Below are positions 17,191-25,636 of a stretch of 64,000 bases of DNA, piece after piece. Numbering within the stretch: the stretch's first letter is position 1; every line of letters starts with the position of its first letter. The notes beneath the pieces were generated by a model. That model was not told where the DNA came from, searched no databases, and was given only the letters and a program-made list of their open reading frames with translations. Origin of the DNA: Paracoccus gahaiensis (GTDB taxonomy: Bacteria > Pseudomonadota > Alphaproteobacteria > Rhodobacterales > Rhodobacteraceae); assembly GCF_005048225.1 (NCBI RefSeq), contig NZ_SUNI01000013.1:62001-126000 (forward strand), given 5' to 3'. The position numbers were made by a program, and so were the translations under genes.

Positions 17191-17970
17191 ATGGCCGGGC
17201 CGGGATGGGCGCCGGACCTGTACCTGAGCTTTGGCGAGGATCGGGCCCGCCCGGCCCGCGATCTGCTGGCGGCGCTGCCGCCGGGACCGCGCGGGCAAAT
17301 CGTTGATCTGGGCTGCGGTCCGGGCAATTCCACCGCACAGCTGGCCGCGCGCTTTCCCGAGGCCGATCTGCTGGGCGTCGATCCCGATGCCGCCATGCTG
17401 ACGGCGGCGCGCAAGGCCCTGCCGCAGGCCCGCTTCGTCGCCGGGCGGGCCGAGGACTGGCAGCCCGACACCCCGCCCGACCTGATCTTTGCCAATGCCT
17501 CGCTGCAATGGGCCGAGGACCTGCCCCGCCTGCTGCCGCGCCTGCTGGGTCTTCTGGCGCCGGGCGGCGCGCTGGCCGTGCAGATGCCCGACAATCTGGA
17601 CGAGCCCTCGCACCGCGTCATGCGCCAGATCGCCGAGCGACCCGAATGGCGGGCGCGTCTGGCCGGCGCCGCAGGCCAGCGCCAGCCCTTGCCGGATGCC
17701 GCCGCGCTGCATCGCAGCCTGCGCCCGGGCAGTGCGGCGCTGCAGATCTGGCGGACCGTCTATCAGGTCGAGCTGCCGGGCTTCGAGGCCATCGCCGACT
17801 GGTTCGCCGGATCGGCGCTGCGCCCCTATCTGGCACCGCTGGACCCTGCCGAGCGAAAACGGTTCCTGGATCTCTATACCGCCGCGCTGGCGCCGCATTA
17901 TCCGCCTCTGGCGGGCGGGCAGGTGCTGCTCGGGTTTCCGCGCCTGTTCTTCGTCGCCCTGCGGGCCTAG
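17191..17970 (+). CDS. tam: Trans-aconitate 2-methyltransferase
   Basis: A 259-residue SAM-dependent methyltransferase. Motif I is VDLGCGPGNSTAQLAARFP, the acidic post-I residue is in LLGVDPDAAML, and FANASLQWAEDLP matches the Tam-specific stretch. Tam methyl-esterifies trans-aconitate, the spontaneous isomer of cis-aconitate that inhibits aconitase. The start lies 1 bp after the transporter stop, so expression should be coupled to citrate uptake, where aconitate flux would be high. Length is normal for Tam. Confidence 0.87.
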   Translation: MAGPGWAPDLYLSFGEDRARPARDLLAALPPGPRGQIVDLGCGPGNSTAQLAARFPEADLLGVDPDAAMLTAARKALPQARFVAGRAEDWQPDTPPDLIFANASLQWAEDLPRLLPRLLGLLAPGGALAVQMPDNLDEPSHRVMRQIAERPEWRARLAGAAGQRQPLPDAAALHRSLRPGSAALQIWRTVYQVELPGFEAIADWFAGSALRPYLAPLDPAERKRFLDLYTAALAPHYPPLAGGQVLLGFPRLFFVALRA

Positions 17971-18162
17971 GGGCATCGGTTCCGCAAGGAGAGACCTTTC
18001 CGGGACGCGGCGGCGCGGGACCGGATGACCGGCGCTGGCCTGTCTTCCCCGGGGCGACGCGCGCAACCCTTTGGAACCAGAGACCGCCTCTACCGCTCCC
18101 GACCGCCGGTGACCAATCCAAAGGCCGCCGCATCCCGATCCTCGGGCTGAGCGGCCCTCGGA

Positions 18163-18366
18163 TCAATACCTGCCCGGCGGATCGCTGGCCGGAAAGGATT
18201 CGTCGGAGCGCTCATCCGTCCCGGTCCAGTCGAGGGGCGGATCGCGCATCTCGACCGGACCCGCTGCGCGCACCCGGCCCACCGGCGCATCAGGGCGCGG
18301 GCGGCTACGTGCGCCCAGCAGGACCCCCGCAGCCGCCCCCAGGATCAGAAGGGTCAGCAGTCTCAT
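18163..18366 (-). CDS. Small membrane-anchored protein with ESFPASDPP motif
   Basis: A 67-residue protein: an N-terminal hydrophobic helix (LLTLLILGAAAGVLLG), a proline/arginine-rich stretch, and a C-terminal DERSDESFPASDPP motif. The last motif recurs in many small alphaproteobacterial proteins of unknown function; I recall it but cannot search it. The ATG at 18366 follows GAGGAG and lies 10 bp after the SDR stop, so both probably share the EcfG-type promoter at 19287-19311. A stress-linked envelope role is inferred from context only. Confidence 0.75.
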   Translation of the reverse strand: MRLLTLLILGAAAGVLLGARSRPRPDAPVGRVRAAGPVEMRDPPLDWTGTDERSDESFPASDPPGRY

Positions 18367-18376
18367 CGCGCGCTCC

Positions 18377-19234
18377 TCAGATGATCGGCTTGCCGCCGGT
18401 GACGGCAATGGTCGCCCCCGAGATATAGCTCGATGCCGCCTCGGCCAGCATCACATAGGCCGAGGCCAGCTCGGCAGGCTGCGCGGGGCGGCCCAAGGGA
18501 TAGGCCTCGCCGAAAGAGCTGACCTTGTCGGCGGGAAAGCTGGCGGGGATCAGCGGCGTCCAGACCGGGCCGGGGGCCACGACATTGGCGCGGATGCCGC
18601 GTTCGGCCAGCATCTGCGCCAGCCCGGCGGTGAAGTTCTGGATCGCGCCCTTGGTGGTGGCATAGGCCAGCAGTTCGGGGTTGGGCATGTCGGAATTCAC
18701 CGAGGCCGTGTTGATGATCGCGCTGCCCGCCGGCATATGCGGCACGGCGGCCTTGGTCAGATAGAACATCGCGTCGATATTGGTGGCGAAGGTATAGCGC
18801 CATTCCTCGTCGCTGATATCCTCGATCTTGGCGAAGCTGCGCTGATGCGCGGCGTTGTTGACGAGGATGTCGATACGACCAAAGCGGTCGACGGTCTTGT
18901 CGATGACCTCGCGGCAGATCTCGGCCTGCGACAGATCGAGCGCCATGACCAGACATTGCCGACCCTCGGCCTCGACCAGACGGGCGGTGTCGGCCATGTC
19001 CTCGGTCTCGTCCAGGCAGACCAGCGCCAGATCGGCCCCCTCGCGGGCATAGGCGATGGCGACGGCGCGCCCGATCCCGCTGTCGCCTCCGGTGATCAGC
19101 GCCACCCGGCCCGCCAGCCGTCCCGAGCCCTTCCAGCTGTCCTCGCCGTGATCGGGCACCGGGTCCATCTGGCGGAAGCTGCCGGGCAGCGTCTGCTCCT
19201 GCGGCGGGAAGGGGGGATGCGGGTAATCGGCCAT
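18377..19234 (-). CDS. SDR-family oxidoreductase (YghA/general stress protein 39 type)
   Basis: A 285-residue short-chain dehydrogenase with the roughly 40-residue N-terminal extension (PFPPQEQTLPGSFRQMDP) of the YghA/GSP39 subgroup. The nucleotide-binding motif TGGDSGIGR is at 48-56, NNAA near 126, catalytic S178, Y191 and K195. It probably reduces aldehydes or ketones with NADPH. ATG 19234 follows AGGAGA. A GGAAC-N17-GTT promoter lies 53 bp upstream, placing it in the general stress response. Confidence 0.9.
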   Translation of the reverse strand: MADYPHPPFPPQEQTLPGSFRQMDPVPDHGEDSWKGSGRLAGRVALITGGDSGIGRAVAIAYAREGADLALVCLDETEDMADTARLVEAEGRQCLVMALDLSQAEICREVIDKTVDRFGRIDILVNNAAHQRSFAKIEDISDEEWRYTFATNIDAMFYLTKAAVPHMPAGSAIINTASVNSDMPNPELLAYATTKGAIQNFTAGLAQMLAERGIRANVVAPGPVWTPLIPASFPADKVSSFGEAYPLGRPAQPAELASAYVMLAEAASSYISGATIAVTGGKPII

Positions 19235-19286
19235 GAGAAATCTCCTGTTATCTGCGACGCAAGGCGTGGATGCGCCACGGCCCCGC

Positions 19287-19311
19287 AACCTGCGAGGGGC
19301 CGTGTTGTTCC
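19287..19311 (-). promoter_or_regulatory. EcfG-type promoter upstream of the SDR gene
   Basis: On the minus strand GGAAC, 17 bases, GTT, the consensus of the alphaproteobacterial general stress sigma factor EcfG. The -10 end is 53 bp from the SDR start codon. Confidence 0.8.
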
Positions 19312-19440
19312 GGAAAACGGCGTGGTGTTGCGACCGGCCGCTGGCTCAGAGGATGCCAAACGGGCCTCGGCGTAGGCAAAGCAAGGCGGCTCGGATGGCG
19401 CCGGATAGCAGGCAGGTGAGGCCCGCCGCCGCTGGATCGT

Positions 19441-19941
19441 TCAGGCGGCCCGACCCTCGGCCGCCGCATTCACCACCGTCACGGCCAGTTTGGTGAGGAT
19501 CTCGTCGGTGGCGACCTCTTCCTGCAGGGTCTGGTCCAGCAGGGCCTCGGCCTCCGACAGGCCGAGCTGCGCGGCCCAGGACTTCAGCGTGCCATAGCGG
19601 GCGATCTCGTAATGCTCGACCGCCTGTGCCGCAGCCAGCAGACCCGCATCCAGCGCCGGGCTGCCCTTGAACTCGTCCATGATCTCTTGCGCTTCCGAGA
19701 TGATGCCCTCGATCGCATCGCAGGTCTTGCCGCGGGGCTTCTTGCCGATCGCGTCGAAGACCTCGGACAGGCGCTCGTACTGGCCCTGGGTCTCCTGCTC
19801 ATGCGTCTCGAAGGCGGCCTTCAGGTCGGGATCCTGCGCCGCGCGCGCCATCTTGCGCAGGGCCGAGGCGATCTTGCGCTCGGCGTAATAGATGTCCTTC
19901 AGCGTCTCGTGGAACAGCGTGTCGAGTGTCTGGTCAGCCAT
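19441..19941 (-). CDS. Ferritin-like DUF892 protein (YciE/YciF family)
   Basis: A 166-residue, mostly helical protein. Family features are DTLFHETLKDIYYAERKIASAL at the start, THEQETQGQYERL, and HYEIARYGTLKSWA near the end, which supply the Glu/His residues expected for a di-iron site. Members are stress-induced and of uncertain biochemical role. ATG 19941 follows GGAGAGG; the longer frame to 20001 would run through the promoter. A GGAAC-N17-GTT promoter lies 31 bp upstream, so it is transcribed independently of the SDR gene. Confidence 0.9.
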   Translation of the reverse strand: MADQTLDTLFHETLKDIYYAERKIASALRKMARAAQDPDLKAAFETHEQETQGQYERLSEVFDAIGKKPRGKTCDAIEGIISEAQEIMDEFKGSPALDAGLLAAAQAVEHYEIARYGTLKSWAAQLGLSEAEALLDQTLQEEVATDEILTKLAVTVVNAAAEGRAA

Positions 19942-19971
19942 GATGCCTCTCCGTGGCGATGGGGCGCGCTG

Positions 19972-19996
19972 AACCGGGCAGGGCGGGAATTGTTCC
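19972..19996 (-). promoter_or_regulatory. EcfG-type promoter upstream of the DUF892 gene
   Basis: GGAAC-N17-GTT on the minus strand; its -10 end is 31 bp from the start codon, an ideal distance for a short leader. Confidence 0.8.
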
Positions 19997-20014
19997 CGCA
20001 CCGGGCGAGCGGCG

Positions 20015-20263
20015 TCAGAAGGCGATAAGCACCACGATCACCAGCAGAAGGATGATCGCCAAAGGCAGCCCGATCGTGCCCAGCATCATCATCGCCCCGG
20101 TCTTGGGCTGGATGCGCGTGAAGCTCATGTCCGAGGTAGCACCACCCTCGCCGGCCGATGCGTCGGTGCGGGTGTCCCCTGCCGCGGAGGCGGCGTCGGA
20201 CTGGCCCGGCAGGGGCGTCGATCCGGCGGGATCGCGCGGCTCGGAGGGGGTGGGGCGGGTCAT
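20015..20263 (-). CDS. Small protein with C-terminal membrane helix
   Basis: An 82-residue protein: a polar Pro/Ser/Asp-rich N-terminal half, then GAMMMLGTIGLPLAII and LLLVIVVLIAF, one or two hydrophobic passes ending at the C-terminus. No family recognised. ATG 20263 follows GAGGAG. It has its own GGAAC-N17-GTT promoter 38 bp upstream. A small stress-induced membrane peptide is the simplest reading. Confidence 0.7.
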   Translation of the reverse strand: MTRPTPSEPRDPAGSTPLPGQSDAASAAGDTRTDASAGEGGATSDMSFTRIQPKTGAMMMLGTIGLPLAIILLLVIVVLIAF

Positions 20264-20300
20264 GGGGGTCTCCTCGTGGGGCCGGATATCGGCGGCTGGC

Positions 20301-20325
20301 AACCGGGACCGGCGCGCAATGTTCC
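20301..20325 (-). promoter_or_regulatory. EcfG-type promoter upstream of the 82-aa membrane protein
   Basis: GGAAC-N17-GTT on the minus strand, 38 bp before the start codon at 20263. Confidence 0.8.
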
Positions 20326-20409
20326 CGGCGCGATCCGATGCGGGGCCGTCGCCGCGACGGGGGGCTGCGATGCCGCCCTTCGGCGCGGATGAAAAAGCCG
20401 ATCCGCCCG

Positions 20410-20434
20410 GGAACAACAGCGGCAGGATGCGGTT
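20410..20434 (+). promoter_or_regulatory. EcfG-type promoter upstream of the DUF2934 gene
   Basis: GGAAC-N17-GTT on the plus strand, about 100 bp before the start codon at 20535. It is divergent from the minus-strand copy at 20301-20325. Confidence 0.78.
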
Positions 20435-20534
20435 CAGCGCCCGGGACAGAGAGGGCCCCCATGACCAGGTGCCCCCGCCCAGACATCCGCAGTGTGGCCC
20501 CCCGGAGCCCATCCCACCCCTTGGAGACGATGAC

Positions 20535-20846
20535 ATGGACAAGACCGACCTGATCCGCCAGCGCGCCCATCAGATCTGGGAGGCCAGCGGCCATCCCGAA
20601 GGCATGGAGGCGGAGCATTGGCAGCAGGCCGAGGCCCAGCTTCGACAGGAAGGACAGCTGGACGCGGCCGGGATGCCGGACGAGCTGCCCGATCCGACAT
20701 CCCCCGCAGACGGTGGTGCATCCGATGCCAGCCAGGCGGACGGGCACATCATCGACGCGGACGACGGCGGGATGACCGACATGCCCGACGAGGCACAGCA
20801 GGCCATGGACGATCCCGCGTCGCGCAGCAGGAACCAGCCTGGCTAG
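20535..20846 (+). CDS. DUF2934 protein
   Basis: A 103-residue acidic protein. The first 35 residues (IRQRAHQIWEASGHPEGM, then HWQQAEAQL) are the DUF2934 signature, a short helical module common in alphaproteobacteria. The rest is low-complexity Asp/Ala/Pro with no fold evident. Start 20535 follows GGAGACG. It is driven by a GGAAC-N17-GTT promoter and sits among other stress-type small genes. Biochemical role unknown. Confidence 0.82.
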   Translation: MDKTDLIRQRAHQIWEASGHPEGMEAEHWQQAEAQLRQEGQLDAAGMPDELPDPTSPADGGASDASQADGHIIDADDGGMTDMPDEAQQAMDDPASRSRNQPG

Positions 20847-20889
20847 TCGCCACCCCCTGGGGGCCGCAGACCTGCGGGATTGGGTCGCA

Positions 20890-20914
20890 GGAACATTCGC
20901 CCAAAGCGCGGGTT
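20890..20914 (+). promoter_or_regulatory. EcfG-type promoter upstream of the 61-aa membrane protein
   Basis: GGAAC-N17-GTT on the plus strand, about 97 bp before ATG 21012 and 44 bp after the DUF2934 stop. Confidence 0.78.
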
Positions 20915-21011
20915 GGTGGGACGGACCCGACAGAGAAGGGGCCGATCGCAGGACCGGCCCGTTCCCGGCCCGATAGGGGCCCCGGCAAGAACATTTCAGA
21001 AGGTAATCTCG

Positions 21012-21197
21012 ATGTCCCAAGCTCCCAAGCCCAAGCGCGGCAAATCCCGGGCCATTCTCTACGCCCTGATCCCCGGCGGATTCCTTCTTCTGGTCATCTT
21101 CCTGGTGTTTTCGGGGTGGGCCGTCGAGGATGAGCCTGCGGACATGACCGAGGCGCGCGAGCAGGCCGAGGACATCTCGGACGCCGAAGCGGAGTGA
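21012..21197 (+). CDS. Small single-pass membrane protein
   Basis: A 61-residue protein: basic N-terminus (PKPKRGKSRA), one membrane helix (ILYALIPGGFLLLVIFLVF), and an acidic tail (VEDEPADMTEAREQAED). The positive-inside rule predicts the N-terminus in the cytoplasm. ATG 21012 follows AGAAGG. It has its own GGAAC-N17-GTT promoter and is the last member of the stress island. No family recognised. Confidence 0.7.
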   Translation: MSQAPKPKRGKSRAILYALIPGGFLLLVIFLVFSGWAVEDEPADMTEAREQAEDISDAEAE

Positions 21198-21395
21198 ACC
21201 GGCTCGGATGCCGGGATGGAGGCGCTGATCCTGCCCGCATTCACTCGGTTCAAGGTTCGGGACAGGTCGCCCGGTTTTCTCCCGATCCGGCACACAGGAA
21301 TGTCCCGGGCGGGAACGCCGCCCGATAAGGGTGTGCCAACGCCCATGACGATCACGCTCTCTCGCGGCTCTCCCCGCCAGAAATCCTGACCCCGG

Positions 21396-22766
21396 CTAGC
21401 CCATCCAGCCCCCGCCCGACAGCGTGTTCTGGAGGAAGCTGAGCCCCGTGCGCAGCTCGTCGCGGCCGATCGCGCCGCCCAGGCAGATGCGCAGATGTTC
21501 CCCGGGATCGCCATCGACGGTGAAGGCGTCCGAGGGCATCAGGCCGATATGGCGCCCGGCCATCCGCCCCATCAGCTCGGCCCGGCCCGCGCCGGCGGGC
21601 AGCTTCAGCCAGATGTTGAAGGCGTTCGCCTCGGCCCTGAACTCCAGCCCGCTCAGCGCGCGGGCGGCGATCTGCTGGCGCGTGGCGATCTCGCCCCGGA
21701 TGAAATGGCGGATGCGGTCGGCGGTGCCGTCCTCGATCCAGCGGGTCATCAGCGCGGTGGTCAGCGGCGAGGGCATGACCGAGATCGCCCGCAGCGCCTG
21801 CGCCAGCGCGAAGGCTGCCCGCGCATCCGGCGCCACCGTATAGGCCAGCCGCAGCCCCGCGCCGATGCATTTCGCCAGACCCCCAATATGCCAGGTCTGC
21901 CCCGGCGCCAGAACCGCGAAGGGCGGCGGCGCCGAGGGCGGAATGAAGCCATAGGCGTCATCCTCGATCAGCGGCAGGCGGTGGCGGGTGACGATGTCCG
22001 CCAGCAGGATGCGGCGGTCCTCGGGGATCGTCAGCGTCGTCGGGTTGTGCAGCGTGGGGTTCAGGTAGAGGGCCTTGGGGGCGTGGCGGGCAATTGCGGC
22101 CTCCAGCGCCTCGGGGGTGACGCCTTGGGCATCCATCTCCAGCCCGATCAGGCGCAGGTTCAGCCGCGCGGCGATCGCGCGCAGGCCGGGATAGGTGATG
22201 CGCTCGCACAGGATCGTGTCGCCGCATTGCGCGATGATCGACAGGATCGCGGTCATCGTCGGATGCGCCCCCGGCGTGACCGCGATGCGGTCGAGGCTGG
22301 GCACCATGCCGCGCTTGGACAGCCAGCTGGACGCCGCCATGCGGTCCTGATCCCCGCCGATGGTCGACTGATAGCGCAGCAGCGAGACGAGGTTGGCCGA
22401 GACGACCTCCAGCCCTTCGCGCATGAAGGTCAGCAATTCGGGGTCGGTGACCTCGGGCGGCATGTTCATCGACAGGTCCTCGTCGCGCAGACGGCGGGGG
22501 TCGACCGTCTCGGCCGGGCGGGCCGTTTTGCGCACGAAGGTGCCGCGCCCGACATGGCTGTCGGTCAGCAGGCGGGCGGCGGCTTCGGTATAGGCGCGGC
22601 TGACGGTGGTGAAGTCGATGCCCAAGCGCGCGGCCAGCCGGCGCTGCGGAGGCAGCCTGTCGCCGGGCTTCAGCACGCCGCTGCGGATGCCGGCCTCGAT
22701 CTGATCGGCGATCTGCAGATAGCGCGGCGGGCCGTCGTCGAGAAGGTCGGGGGTCCAGGCGATCAT
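21396..22766 (-). CDS. MocR-type GntR/aminotransferase regulator
   Basis: A 456-residue fusion: an N-terminal GntR winged helix (PPRYLQIADQIEAGIRSG, LPPQRRLAARLGIDFTTVSRAYTE) and a fold-type I aminotransferase domain. PLP-binding residues are visible: NPTLHNPTTLTIP, the Asp in LIEDDAYGF (269-270), and the Schiff-base Lys K299 in GGLAKCIGAGLRL. MocR proteins sense PLP-bound amino compounds and often regulate the divergent operon. Here that is the Nit1C cluster, 243 bp away, so it is the probable nit regulator. ATG 22766 is favoured because the helix-turn-helix begins right after it. Confidence 0.9.
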   Translation of the reverse strand: MIAWTPDLLDDGPPRYLQIADQIEAGIRSGVLKPGDRLPPQRRLAARLGIDFTTVSRAYTEAAARLLTDSHVGRGTFVRKTARPAETVDPRRLRDEDLSMNMPPEVTDPELLTFMREGLEVVSANLVSLLRYQSTIGGDQDRMAASSWLSKRGMVPSLDRIAVTPGAHPTMTAILSIIAQCGDTILCERITYPGLRAIAARLNLRLIGLEMDAQGVTPEALEAAIARHAPKALYLNPTLHNPTTLTIPEDRRILLADIVTRHRLPLIEDDAYGFIPPSAPPPFAVLAPGQTWHIGGLAKCIGAGLRLAYTVAPDARAAFALAQALRAISVMPSPLTTALMTRWIEDGTADRIRHFIRGEIATRQQIAARALSGLEFRAEANAFNIWLKLPAGAGRAELMGRMAGRHIGLMPSDAFTVDGDPGEHLRICLGGAIGRDELRTGLSFLQNTLSGGGWMG

Positions 22767-22796
22767 GAGGGGTCCGTCAAGGAGGATGGTCCCTGG

Positions 22797-22932
22797 ATTG
22801 TATGGATATTGTTGCTGGCGTCAAGAGGGAGCGACGGCAGCCCCTGCCGATTCGTTCTCGGATTGCTCATAAAGTGCACGAGGCGCCTTGGATTCCGGCA
22901 GTAGGCACCCCGATCAGCGGGATAATTGTATG
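22797..22932. promoter_or_regulatory. Divergent control region of the nit cluster with paired direct repeats
   Basis: ATTGTATG occurs at 22797-22804 and again at 22925-22932, in the same orientation and 128 bp apart, in an otherwise GC-rich gap between the MocR gene and nitB. The second copy lies in an AT-rich patch (ATAATTGTATGCAAATTG). MocR regulators commonly bind direct repeats, so these are operator candidates. No clear sigma-54 -24/-12 element is visible. Confidence 0.45.
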
Positions 22933-23009
22933 CAAATTGAACTGCAGATTGATCGGATGCCCCGCCTCGGGTCCCGATGGTCTCAGCAAAGCGCAAACAG
23001 GAGACGCCC

Positions 23010-23492
23010 ATGCCCGAAGTCACCCACCCCCCGCACAAGGATGGCGACTACTTCGTCGATTACGAATCCAAGGTCTTCGAGGACGTGAAGGCCGACGAGG
23101 GCGAGAAGGCCCTGATCACCTTCCACACCGTGGCCTTCGAAGGCTCGATCGGGCTGGTCAACATCCTCAACGCCATCCGCATGCAGCGCAAGGGATACGA
23201 GACCTCGATCCTGCTCTATGGACCCGGCGTGACGCTTGGCCTGCAGCGCGGCTTTCCGACGCTTGGCGACGAGGCGTTTCCCGGGCACCTGAACTTCAAC
23301 AAGAACCTGGAACGCTTCATGAAGGAAGGCGGCAAGGTCTATGCCTGCCGCTTCGCCCTGCAGGCGCTGTACGGCCACGGCGAGCCCTCGCTGATCCCCG
23401 GCATCATCCCGATCCAGCCGCAGGACGTGCTGGACTGCATCCTGCTGCACAAGAAGGCGAACGCCGTCATCCTGGACACCTGGACGGTCTGA
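23010..23492 (+). CDS. nitB: Nit1C cluster protein of the MSMEG_0572/Sll0783 family
   Basis: A 160-residue cytoplasmic protein with a DsrE-like appearance ([39 protein letters not shown], then [21 protein letters not shown]). It matches the MSMEG_0572/Sll0783 nitrogen-starvation family always found beside a Nit1-type nitrilase. Its biochemical role is unknown. ATG 23010 follows AGGAGA. It is the first gene of the cluster, with 34 bp to the nitrilase. The symbol follows the Pseudomonas nit order and is assigned by position and family. Confidence 0.85.
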   Translation: MPEVTHPPHKDGDYFVDYESKVFEDVKADEGEKALITFHTVAFEGSIGLVNILNAIRMQRKGYETSILLYGPGVTLGLQRGFPTLGDEAFPGHLNFNKNLERFMKEGGKVYACRFALQALYGHGEPSLIPGIIPIQPQDVLDCILLHKKANAVILDTWTV

Positions 23493-23526
23493 GCCCGCAA
23501 CGCCCCCTTGTCGAAAGGTTTCCCCG

Positions 23527-24519
23527 ATGAGCAAACCCGCCGCCCGGTCCACCGTCCGCGCCGCCGCCGTCCAGATCGCGCCCGATCTGACCTCGCGCGC
23601 GGGCACCGTCGAACGCGTGCTGAACGCCATTTCCGAGGCCTGCGACAAGGGGGCCGAGCTGATCGTCTTTCCCGAGACCTTCGTGCCCTATTACCCCTAT
23701 TTCAGCTTCGTGCTGCCCCCCGTTCAGCAGGGGGCCGAGCATCTGCGCCTGTACGAGGAGGCCGTCATCGTACCCTCGCCCGAGACGCGCGCCGTGGCGG
23801 ATGCGGCGCGCAAGCGTGGCGCGGTGATCGTGCTGGGGGTGACCGAGCGCGACCACGGCTCGCTCTACAACACGCAGCTGATCTTCGACGCGGATGGCAG
23901 CCTTGCGCTGAAGCGCCGCAAGATCACGCCGACCTATCACGAGCGGATGATCTGGGGCCAGGGCGACGGCGCGGGGCTCAAGGTGGTGGACACCGCCGTG
24001 GGCCGCATGGGCGCCCTGGCCTGCTGGGAGCATTACAACCCGCTGGCCCGCTACGCCCTGATGGCCCAGCACGAGGAGATCCATGTCAGCCATTTCCCCG
24101 GCAGTCTGGTCGGTCCGATCTTCGGCGAGCAGATCGAGGTCACCATGCGCCACCATGCGCTGGAATCGGGATGCTTCGTCGTGAATGCCACCGGCTGGCT
24201 GACCGAGGATCAGATCGCCTCCATCCATCCCGACCCTGCCCTGCAGCGCGGCCTGCGCGACGGCTGCATGACCTGCATCATCACGCCCGAGGGGCGCCAT
24301 GTGGTCCCGCCGCTGACGGAGGGCGAGGGCATCCTGATCGCCGATCTGGACATGCGCCTGATCACCAAGCGCAAGCGGATGATGGACAGCGTCGGCCATT
24401 ACGCCCGCCCGGAACTGCTGCGGCTGATCCATGACGACCGCCCCGCCTCTCCCCGCCAGACCCTCCACCCCGAGGCGCCCGCCGAGGCGCTGCAACCCGA
24501 CGAGGTGCAAGATGCGTGA
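23527..24519 (+). CDS. nitC: Nit1-type nitrilase
   Basis: A 330-residue nitrilase. The catalytic triad is visible as E50 (VFPETF), K132 ([11 protein letters not shown]) and C166 ([12 protein letters not shown]). The length and the [17 protein letters not shown] stretch fit carbon-nitrogen hydrolase branch 1. In Nit1C clusters this enzyme is required for growth on cyanide, apparently hydrolysing a nitrile made from cyanide. ATG 23527 lies 34 bp after nitB; its last eight bases overlap the next gene. Confidence 0.92.
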   Translation: MSKPAARSTVRAAAVQIAPDLTSRAGTVERVLNAISEACDKGAELIVFPETFVPYYPYFSFVLPPVQQGAEHLRLYEEAVIVPSPETRAVADAARKRGAVIVLGVTERDHGSLYNTQLIFDADGSLALKRRKITPTYHERMIWGQGDGAGLKVVDTAVGRMGALACWEHYNPLARYALMAQHEEIHVSHFPGSLVGPIFGEQIEVTMRHHALESGCFVVNATGWLTEDQIASIHPDPALQRGLRDGCMTCIITPEGRHVVPPLTEGEGILIADLDMRLITKRKRMMDSVGHYARPELLRLIHDDRPASPRQTLHPEAPAEALQPDEVQDA

Positions 24520-25636
24520 TCTGCGAGATCTGTCCGATGCCGAACCCGACCTGATCAACGAATTGCAGACCCGTGGCATGCGACTGGTCGATCCGCGCGC
24601 CGGCCATGAAAGCCGCCGGGGCGGGGCCGGCCCGTCCGACCACAAGGCGGTCAGCTTCGGCGATCAGACCGTGATGATCCCGGTCCATACCGCGCCCAGC
24701 TTCGACAGCCCCTATCTGGTCGAGGCACCCGACACCGCAGGCCGCTCGCGCATCACCCGCGAGGGGGTGGAGATGGCGCGCATCCGTTTCCCGAACCGCC
24801 CGCGCTTCTATGACCTCAAGACCGCCGACGGCATCCCCTACAACCAGATCGCGGTGCTGCATTCCCGCGACGTGCTGGCCACGACCGTCCTGCAGACCTG
24901 CATCCGCTACGAGAGCCGCAAGAAGACCTGCCAGTTCTGCGCCATCGGCCAAAGCCTTGCCGCGGGCCGCACCATCGCCCGAAAGACTCCTGCCCAACTG
25001 GCCGAGGTCGCCCGGGCGGCGGTCGATCTGGATGGCGTGAAACACATGGTCATGACCACCGGCACGCCCGCGGGCAGCGATCGCGGGGCCTCGATCCTGG
25101 CCGACAGCGCGAGGGCCATCAAGGCGGCGGTCGACCTGCCCATTCAGGCGCAATGCGAGCCGCCCGAGGATGACCTCTGGCACCAGCGCATGAAGGAGGC
25201 GGGCGTCGACGCGCTTGGCATGCACCTCGAGGCCGTGACCCCCGAGGTCCGCACCCGGATCATGCCCGGCAAGGCCTCGGTGCCCTTGGCAAAATATTTC
25301 AGCAGTTTCGAGGCGGCGGTGCAGGTCTTCGGGCGCGGTCAGGTCTCGACCTATATCCTCGCGGGGCTGGGCGACACGGCCGAAGCCATTCTGGACATGT
25401 CGCAAAGGCTGGTCGATCTGGGCGTCTATCCCTTTGTCGTGCCCTTCGTGCCCATCTCGGGGACGCCGTTGGAAAGCCACCCGGCACCCTCGTCCGAATT
25501 CATGGCCTCGGTGCTGCGGCCCTTGTCGGGCATCGTGCTGAAGGGCGGTCTGCGGGCCACCGACATCAAGGCGGGCTGCGGAAAATGCGGCGCCTGCTCG
25601 GCGCTGTCCACCTACGAGAAGCTGGGGGCCGCATGA
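24512..25636 (+). CDS. nitD: Nit1C radical SAM protein (MSMEG_0568 family)
   Basis: A 374-residue radical SAM protein. The iron-sulfur ligands appear to be C130, C140 and C143 (C-X9-C-X2-C), unlike the standard CX3CX2C, followed by the barrel. A second cluster of cysteines, CGKCGAC, lies close to the C-terminus and could bind an auxiliary cluster. The family is restricted to Nit1-type nitrilase neighbourhoods; its reaction is unknown. It overlaps nitC by 8 bp and the next gene by 4 bp (ATGA), so translation is coupled. Confidence 0.9.
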   Translation: MRDLRDLSDAEPDLINELQTRGMRLVDPRAGHESRRGGAGPSDHKAVSFGDQTVMIPVHTAPSFDSPYLVEAPDTAGRSRITREGVEMARIRFPNRPRFYDLKTADGIPYNQIAVLHSRDVLATTVLQTCIRYESRKKTCQFCAIGQSLAAGRTIARKTPAQLAEVARAAVDLDGVKHMVMTTGTPAGSDRGASILADSARAIKAAVDLPIQAQCEPPEDDLWHQRMKEAGVDALGMHLEAVTPEVRTRIMPGKASVPLAKYFSSFEAAVQVFGRGQVSTYILAGLGDTAEAILDMSQRLVDLGVYPFVVPFVPISGTPLESHPAPSSEFMASVLRPLSGIVLKGGLRATDIKAGCGKCGACSALSTYEKLGAA

